From Hamiltosporidium tvaerminnensis (lineage: Eukaryota > Microsporidia > Dubosqiidae), in the NCBI GenBank assembly GCA_022605425.2, contig CM061253.1:485001-549000 (forward strand): a DNA stretch of 64,000 bases, in the 5' to 3' direction. Shown here one piece after another: positions 58,766-64,000 of this stretch. The position numbers and the translations under genes are program-made. Every line of letters starts with the position of its first letter. The stretch's first letter is position 1. The notes below the pieces were generated by a model. That model was not told the origin of the DNA. It worked only from the letters and a program-made list of their open reading frames with translations, and did not search any database.

Positions 58766-59926
58766 ATGGATGAAGTACAAATTTGGAAAACAAAAAAAAT
58801 ATTAAAAAATCTAAAAAATGCGCGTGGAAATGGAACGAGCATGATAAGTTTGATAATTCCACCCAAAGAATGTATATCCCGTTCTACTAGATTACTTACC
58901 GACGAATATGGAACTGCTTCAAATATAAAATCGCGTGTAAATAAAAACAGTGTATTGAGTGCCATCGTATCAGCACAGGCAAAATTAAAAACCTACAGTA
59001 AAACACCAACCAATGGATTGGCTATTTATGTAGGTACTGTTGTAGAAGATACTAAAGAAAAGAAAGTAAGTATTGGTATTGAACCTATCAAACCTATAAA
59101 TACTTCTTTATATATGTGTGATTCTAAATTTCATGTTGATGATTTGCTTAGACAATATGAAGATGAAAGTAAATTTGGTATTATTGTTATGGATGGACAC
59201 AGCACATTGTTCAGTACTGTACAAGGAAATGTTAAAACAATTTTACAAGAACTTACAGTTGATCTTCCTAAGAAACATGGAAGGGGTGGTCAATCGAGTG
59301 TAAGATTTGCTCGATTGAGATTAGAAAAGCGGTTAAATTACATTAAAAAAGTAGCTGAGATTATGAATGGTATTTATTTGACAGACAGTAAAATAAATGT
59401 GGAGGGGTTGATTTTAGCAGGCCATTCTGATTTTAAAAATGAATTAAAAACGTGCGATGTTTTGGATCATAAAATACGTGAAAAAATAGTAAAAATTGTA
59501 GATGTGAATTATGGAGGAGAAAATGGGTTAAATCAAGCCATAGAATTGAGTGAAGATGTGCTTAAAGAGTTAAAACTCAGTAAAGAAAAAAATATTCTTA
59601 AAAGATTTTTTGAAGAGATGGCTTTGGACGGGAAATATTGTTACAGTATAAAAGATACTATACAGTGTCTTGAAAGTGGATGTATTGAAACTTTGATTGT
59701 GTGGGAGAATCTTGCAGACAAGAAAGACGAAGAAGATTTTGTAGATTGGATATCAGAGAATTATAAAGAATTTGGATGTGAATTGATATTTGTAACAGAC
59801 AAAAGTGCAGAAGGAACACAATTTGTTGAAGCATTTGGAGGAATCGGCGGTATTCTAAGATATAAAGTAGAAGGAATCAATGATTTCAGTGATTATGAAA
59901 GTATAGATGACAATGAAATTTTCTAA
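58766..59926 (+). CDS. SUP45: Eukaryotic peptide chain release factor 1 (eRF1), copy 2
   Basis: Encodes the same 386-aa protein as copy 1 (3030-4190), with NIKS at 53-56, YxCxxxF at 116-122 and GGQ at 174-176 all intact. The two nucleotide differences I found are synonymous: 58900 (ACC versus ACT, Thr) and about 59598 (CTT versus CTA, Leu). The upstream ~190 bp, including the CCC motif, is also kept, so both copies appear able to be expressed. It is divergent from DRG1, another translation factor, about 1 kb away, whereas copy 1 sits beside transposon debris. This position next to a conserved gene suggests that copy 2 is the ancestral locus; that is inference. Confidence 0.96.
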   Translation: MDEVQIWKTKKILKNLKNARGNGTSMISLIIPPKECISRSTRLLTDEYGTASNIKSRVNKNSVLSAIVSAQAKLKTYSKTPTNGLAIYVGTVVEDTKEKKVSIGIEPIKPINTSLYMCDSKFHVDDLLRQYEDESKFGIIVMDGHSTLFSTVQGNVKTILQELTVDLPKKHGRGGQSSVRFARLRLEKRLNYIKKVAEIMNGIYLTDSKINVEGLILAGHSDFKNELKTCDVLDHKIREKIVKIVDVNYGGENGLNQAIELSEDVLKELKLSKEKNILKRFFEEMALDGKYCYSIKDTIQCLESGCIETLIVWENLADKKDEEDFVDWISENYKEFGCELIFVTDKSAEGTQFVEAFGGIGGILRYKVEGINDFSDYESIDDNEIF

Positions 59927-60232
59927 AAAAAATCATTGAAAGAATGACTTGGTTTATTTCGTAGTTACTTTTAAGACAAATTAAATTCCGAATTTCTATT
60001 AAATAAATTAAAAAATATTTTTTAGTTGAGAGAAATATACTTTTAAGCTTAAAAAAGTTTTAATTCAGACTTTTCCTTTGAAGAACCTTTTTATGGTTTT
60101 CTGATTATTTCTTCTTGGATTAAACAATGCAATTCGAATAAAAGTTTTTCTCTTTTACATATTTTCATGTGGTTTTCGCAAATATATTTTAAAGTTAAGC
60201 TTTGCATTTTTTTATAAAAATATAAAATTCTT

Positions 60233-60984
60233 GGTAGAATTAAAAATTGTGAGTGTTTTAGTTGCATTTAAAAACCCTTTTGTAAATTTTTAAGTGAGAA
60301 TAGTCGTCTAGTTATACTCGGAAGTCATTGTGCATAAATTATGTGCCTTCGCTTTATGATTTTTTTTGCCAAAACAGGATATTATTTATCATTTTTCGGC
60401 GCTTCTGTATATTTCTTTTAAGGTTTTATATTAATAAGCATACTGCTTTTACTGATTTTCGGAATGATTTTTTTTGTGATTCTCATAATTATATATTGTC
60501 CACCACAGGCTTGTATCTTTGTAACGATAAAAAAATCAATTTTTATTTTTTTGGTGTTTATCAATTGTCTTTTATGCCAAAAAACCATTTGAAATATCAA
60601 AAATATGCATTAGAAACATGATTATAATTTTTAAACAACCGAAAATTAGATAAAAATTCAATTATATGAATTTTCTTTAGAAATTAACAATTTTTCTGAA
60701 TTTGAAGATTTTTAATTTCAAAGTTTATCAAAATATTAAAACAAGTTTGGAGCAAGGGCTCCTTTTATAGTTCTAAATTTCCTTTAAAAGCATTAATTTA
60801 AGACCAATGTCATTAAATTTATATTTATAGCATTACAATCCTAACTTACTAACATTTTACAACACTAACCAATAAATTAAATACAAATTTAATGATAAAT
60901 CTAAGAAAAGAATATTTTTAAACGCTTTATTAAGAGCTAAACAATCTTGACATTAGTTACACCTAATAATTCAGTTTCTTTTTT
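60233..60984. other. Intergenic, nothing recognised
   Basis: AT-rich; the open frame at 60328-60621 lacks an ATG in good context and has no recognisable similarity. Confidence 0.5.
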
Positions 60985-61480
60985 TTCCAACAGCAAATTT
61001 TAAAGGTAACCGAATTTTTTCTTAAATTTTCTATCGTTTGGAATGAAATTCTTAAGCGGTGACCGATTTGCCTCAATCGTGTTGGTATGAACAGCTGAGA
61101 TAGAATCAATAAATCCGCGCGAGTGATTTACTGTTTTGTGATCAAGATATTTTTTCGAATCCTTATAACTCTTTCAACAGTCGTATAGATTATACTATTG
61201 AATTTACAAGTTGTAATATTATGCGGTAAGTGTTTCTTTAGTTCTACCAGAGATGGGTATCAACATTATCTATCTTACGAGCTGGTGTTCCTTCAACCAA
61301 TCTTAAAACCCAAATACATACAACTCTATGCCCCCTGTTGTACTTTAGTTTACCAAATTTGCATTCGTCAAATTAAACGCTGATCTCATTACCTCCAATA
61401 TAGTCATTGGTTGCAATCAAATTATTTTTGGGTTTATCATTCATTTGATTAACTTATGACTTTAATCCCTCTTTAGTATA
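60985..61480 (-). pseudogene. Merlin (IS1016-type) transposase remnant
   Basis: Minus-strand fragments in several frames are collinear with Merlin transposases: FDECKFGKLKYNRGHRV (first Asp block; family 'IDExKFGKRKYNRGHxV') near 61330-61390, WVLRLVEGTPARKI, and KTVNHSRGFIDSISAVHTN followed by TIEANRSPLK (second block and terminal Glu region) at 61051-61143. Stops and frameshifts separate them. TIRs were not identified. Part of 61521-61751 could belong to the same element but has no recognised motif. Confidence 0.85.
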
Positions 61481-64000
61481 TTCCTATCAGAACATATTGT
61501 TCACATTTGTGTGTTATTAACTAAACCACAATTGTTTTATAAAAGATTTCAGGACTTTTTTTATACTTCTCAAGCAATGTACCTTTAAAACCAGAAACTT
61601 TCTTTTTATATGTAGACCATGTACAAATCAAAGTGAATGATGATTTTGGCACGAAGCTTGTTAAAGAAATACAAGCACTGCGTTTTGGGGCTAAAACAGT
61701 TAATATATGTAATTTAAGCCAATTACTAAATTCATTGAAACTAAAACTCATTTAAAATGGCAAAAAATTAAAAAATTTCTGAAGCAGGGTGAAATGTACT
61801 ATAAAGGTACCTTTCGCCTAACAAGTTTATAACTCAAATCATTTGTTTTAAAATTTTATTAATAATTGTGGTTACATAGTCTTACTGGGATATTATGCCG
61901 GATGTATTGTAATTTTATATATTCTTGGTAGATTAATATTCCAATAATTCTTGTAGAGCACAGGCTTCTAGTTTTTTTCAAGAATGTCTTATATTGATTA
62001 TTAAAGACCATAAATACAATCTATTCTGAAAAGTGTGTTCAATTTAGAAAAATATATATATTTAAAAACTTAACTAGAAAATTAGAGGTGTGTTTTAAAA
62101 TTTTATAGTTTTGATTGCCTTCGACTCTCAAATACATACTTGTGCCCAATTTATAAATAATAGGCAGTCATCAAGCCATAAAATCTTATTATATAATCTA
62201 AACAATATTAATTTCGAAACAACATAATCGAGGCTTTAAACATTTTATAAAAAATCAAAATTTATATAATTCAGTAAAATGTGCAACAACAGTCTTTTAA
62301 ACAATAATCCAAGTATGGAATTCTAAATATAAAGAAATATAAAAAATATTCTCATCCCAATCGCATTATTGATTCTAATAAAGTCAACATATTTGAAAGG
62401 AATCATTATTCGCTTGCCAATAATTTAAAAACAAAGGAATTCCATATAAAGTTTGTTTCTAGAAAATTATATTGGCTATAACACCAAAAAAAAATGAACT
62501 ATTTATTACGTTAAAGGCTCATAAAAATGCTTGCGTCTACCTTTCTTTGATCTCATTTAGCCAAAAAATATTGGTGAGGTAAGAAGGTGAAAAGGCGCAT
62601 TAAATAATTTAAACTAATGAGTGGGACAATTCAAGATGCAGTCGAAGTCAACATATTAGTGATATACTCCACATTGTAAAATACTTACAATTTGAAAGTA
62701 ACTTGAAATTCCACTTTTTATTGATATTATAAATGTAATATATTATATTTTGTAAATTATAATGCTATAATAAATATACTTTAGAAATTAGCTTATTTAA
62801 AAAAAATTCAAGTATATTTAAACGTGGTTTCTAATCGAAAAAACCAAACAAAACTTAACACGACAAAATCTCTATTTTAACCCAGAAAAATATAACTTTC
62901 GTTTACGAGCCTAGCTCATATTATTCCTATTTAAGCTAAAATCTTCATCAATCATGACACTTTTACATGCGAAAAGAAAAATATATCACATAATGCTTCT
63001 TTGATCTTATATTCGCGTCGATATCTATTCACGGTTAATTCGAATATTCTAGTAATTATGAAATATGCCATTAGTGAATGGGTAATTTGATAATTTTTTT
63101 AGAAACAAAAACAAGATGATATTATTTTAAACTAAATATGTATGATAAACACGTATATTAAAGAAAAAATATATACTTACTCAAAGAAATCAAGTAAAAA
63201 ATATTTAATCGTAATAGCAGCTTTCGCTTTGGTGAAATTTCAAGTGGCGTACGTTGTTTATTCAAAAGTCTTTCTTTTTCAGCTGCAAATCCAAATCTGG
63301 AGCCACGGAGACTATAGCGTTGGCCCGAGATTAGATGATATTCATGCAATTCTCTCTATCAGTCTCTGCATATGGAATTTCTTCGGACTCATAAACTTTT
63401 CATGATATATTGTCACTTCGTTCATCGCTTAATCGGATTTAAGTTTCGATGGTTTGTGTCAAATTAATAAAATTTGAGATCTGTTATTTTTAGAAAAAAG
63501 GCCACAGTCTTCCTTGCCTTGGGAGACTATTGTCTTCATCCGGAACACATGCACTTCCCTATCTTAGCAACAGAGTATTCTGATTAGAGATTTCCTTCCT
63601 TTTTTTCAGCTTGTTGTTTAGATTTTTTGCGGAGCACTCCACAATTTTTAAACTTGTATTGTTTTCTTTTTTTTTAAATTTGAATTTATAGGTAGGTAAC
63701 AGAACCATCATCCGCACATTTTTAGCCACAGAAACGCATATTTGGAATCTTGAAAACATTTATTTCCCTTGGATTGTTATGAAAACAAGCACCTGATTTG
63801 GATGACGAGGTTGGGTATTGAAAACAGCTATCAAATGAAGATGCTTGCTTTTCTTTATGTGGTGATGTTTTTATGTTGCTTGGTAATTTTGCAGTACGGA
63901 TTTTTTTTGACTGTAAATTATTTAAATCTTTGGTATTATTTCTAAGTTCTCTTGATTATTCATATTAGAAGGAAACTTCTGTTGGTAAAAAAATATTTAC
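61481..64000. other. Gene-poor right end, nothing recognised
   Basis: AT-rich with a few short open frames (61521-61751 minus, 63142-63405 plus). The DNA from ~63200 to 63900 is somewhat less AT-rich and may hold further element debris. Nothing can be named. Confidence 0.45.

Larger units (their letters stand above)
58578..60232 (+). repeat. Inverted segmental duplication, copy 2 (with eRF1)
   Basis: Reverse complement of 2726-4376 as described there. The left edge is at 'accatttaaaacatcc' and the right edge at 'aaaatataaaattc'; sequences outside are unrelated to those outside copy 1. Confidence 0.9.

Noticed and set aside
63142-63405. 87-codon plus-strand and 63-codon minus-strand overlapping frames
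   Set aside because: No family similarity, no CCC motif, and both strands equally open.

Overview
The window is AT-rich eukaryotic DNA from what is almost certainly a microsporidian with a large, transposon-filled genome. The protein-coding genes are short, have no visible introns, and encode reduced versions of universal eukaryotic proteins: eRF1, proteasome beta-3, APC10/DOC1, V-ATPase subunit E, ARP5 and DRG1/RBG1, plus the end of a BAP31-like protein. Nearly all of these conserved genes have a CCC triplet 3-12 nt before the ATG, the start-proximal signal described for microsporidia. The REL-type non-LTR retroelement resembles sequences I remember from Hamiltosporidium/Edhazardia-type genomes. 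That genus-level guess is from memory and unverified.

Layout. 1-2.4 kb: end of a BAP31-like gene, low-complexity DNA and a 5'-truncated non-LTR retroelement. 2.7-4.4 kb: eRF1 copy 1 (minus). 4.4-6.2 kb: a ~715-bp repeat (family A) broken by an insertion that contains a hAT element. 6.8-9.1 kb: two small hypothetical genes around a 75-bp tandem array. 9.1-27.5 kb: a gene desert with a DD39D mariner nested in a retroelement fragment, two decayed paralogues of one secreted-protein family, a poly(A) block, family A and B repeats and RT-like debris. 27.5-30.5 kb: proteasome beta-3, a family A copy and a small membrane protein. 30.8-35 kb: an integrase-bearing TIR element (Ginger-like) nested in another retroelement fragment, plus more repeats. 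35.5-39.2 kb: the co-oriented cluster DOC1, VMA4, ARP5. 39.2-56 kb: a second desert with retroelement debris, a poly(A) block, an uncharacterised 276-aa ORF, three more family A copies, a broken LRR-like secreted protein and a Tc1-like relic. 56.6-57.7 kb: DRG1 (minus). 58.6-60.2 kb: eRF1 copy 2 (plus). 61 kb: a Merlin transposase relic.

The main surprise is the pair of eRF1 genes. They lie inverted, about 54 kb apart, in ~1.65-kb duplications. The proteins are identical and I found only two synonymous CDS differences, while the flanks differ at several percent, which suggests gene conversion centred on the CDS. A second window-wide pattern is that unrelated tandem repeats beside genes share a period of about 71-75 bp; in one case the start codon of the gene lies in the last repeat unit. 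The genes themselves are housekeeping functions (translation termination and ribosome-associated GTPase, protein degradation, vacuolar acidification, chromatin remodelling) and do not form one pathway. No CRISPR array, rRNA or tRNA was recognised.
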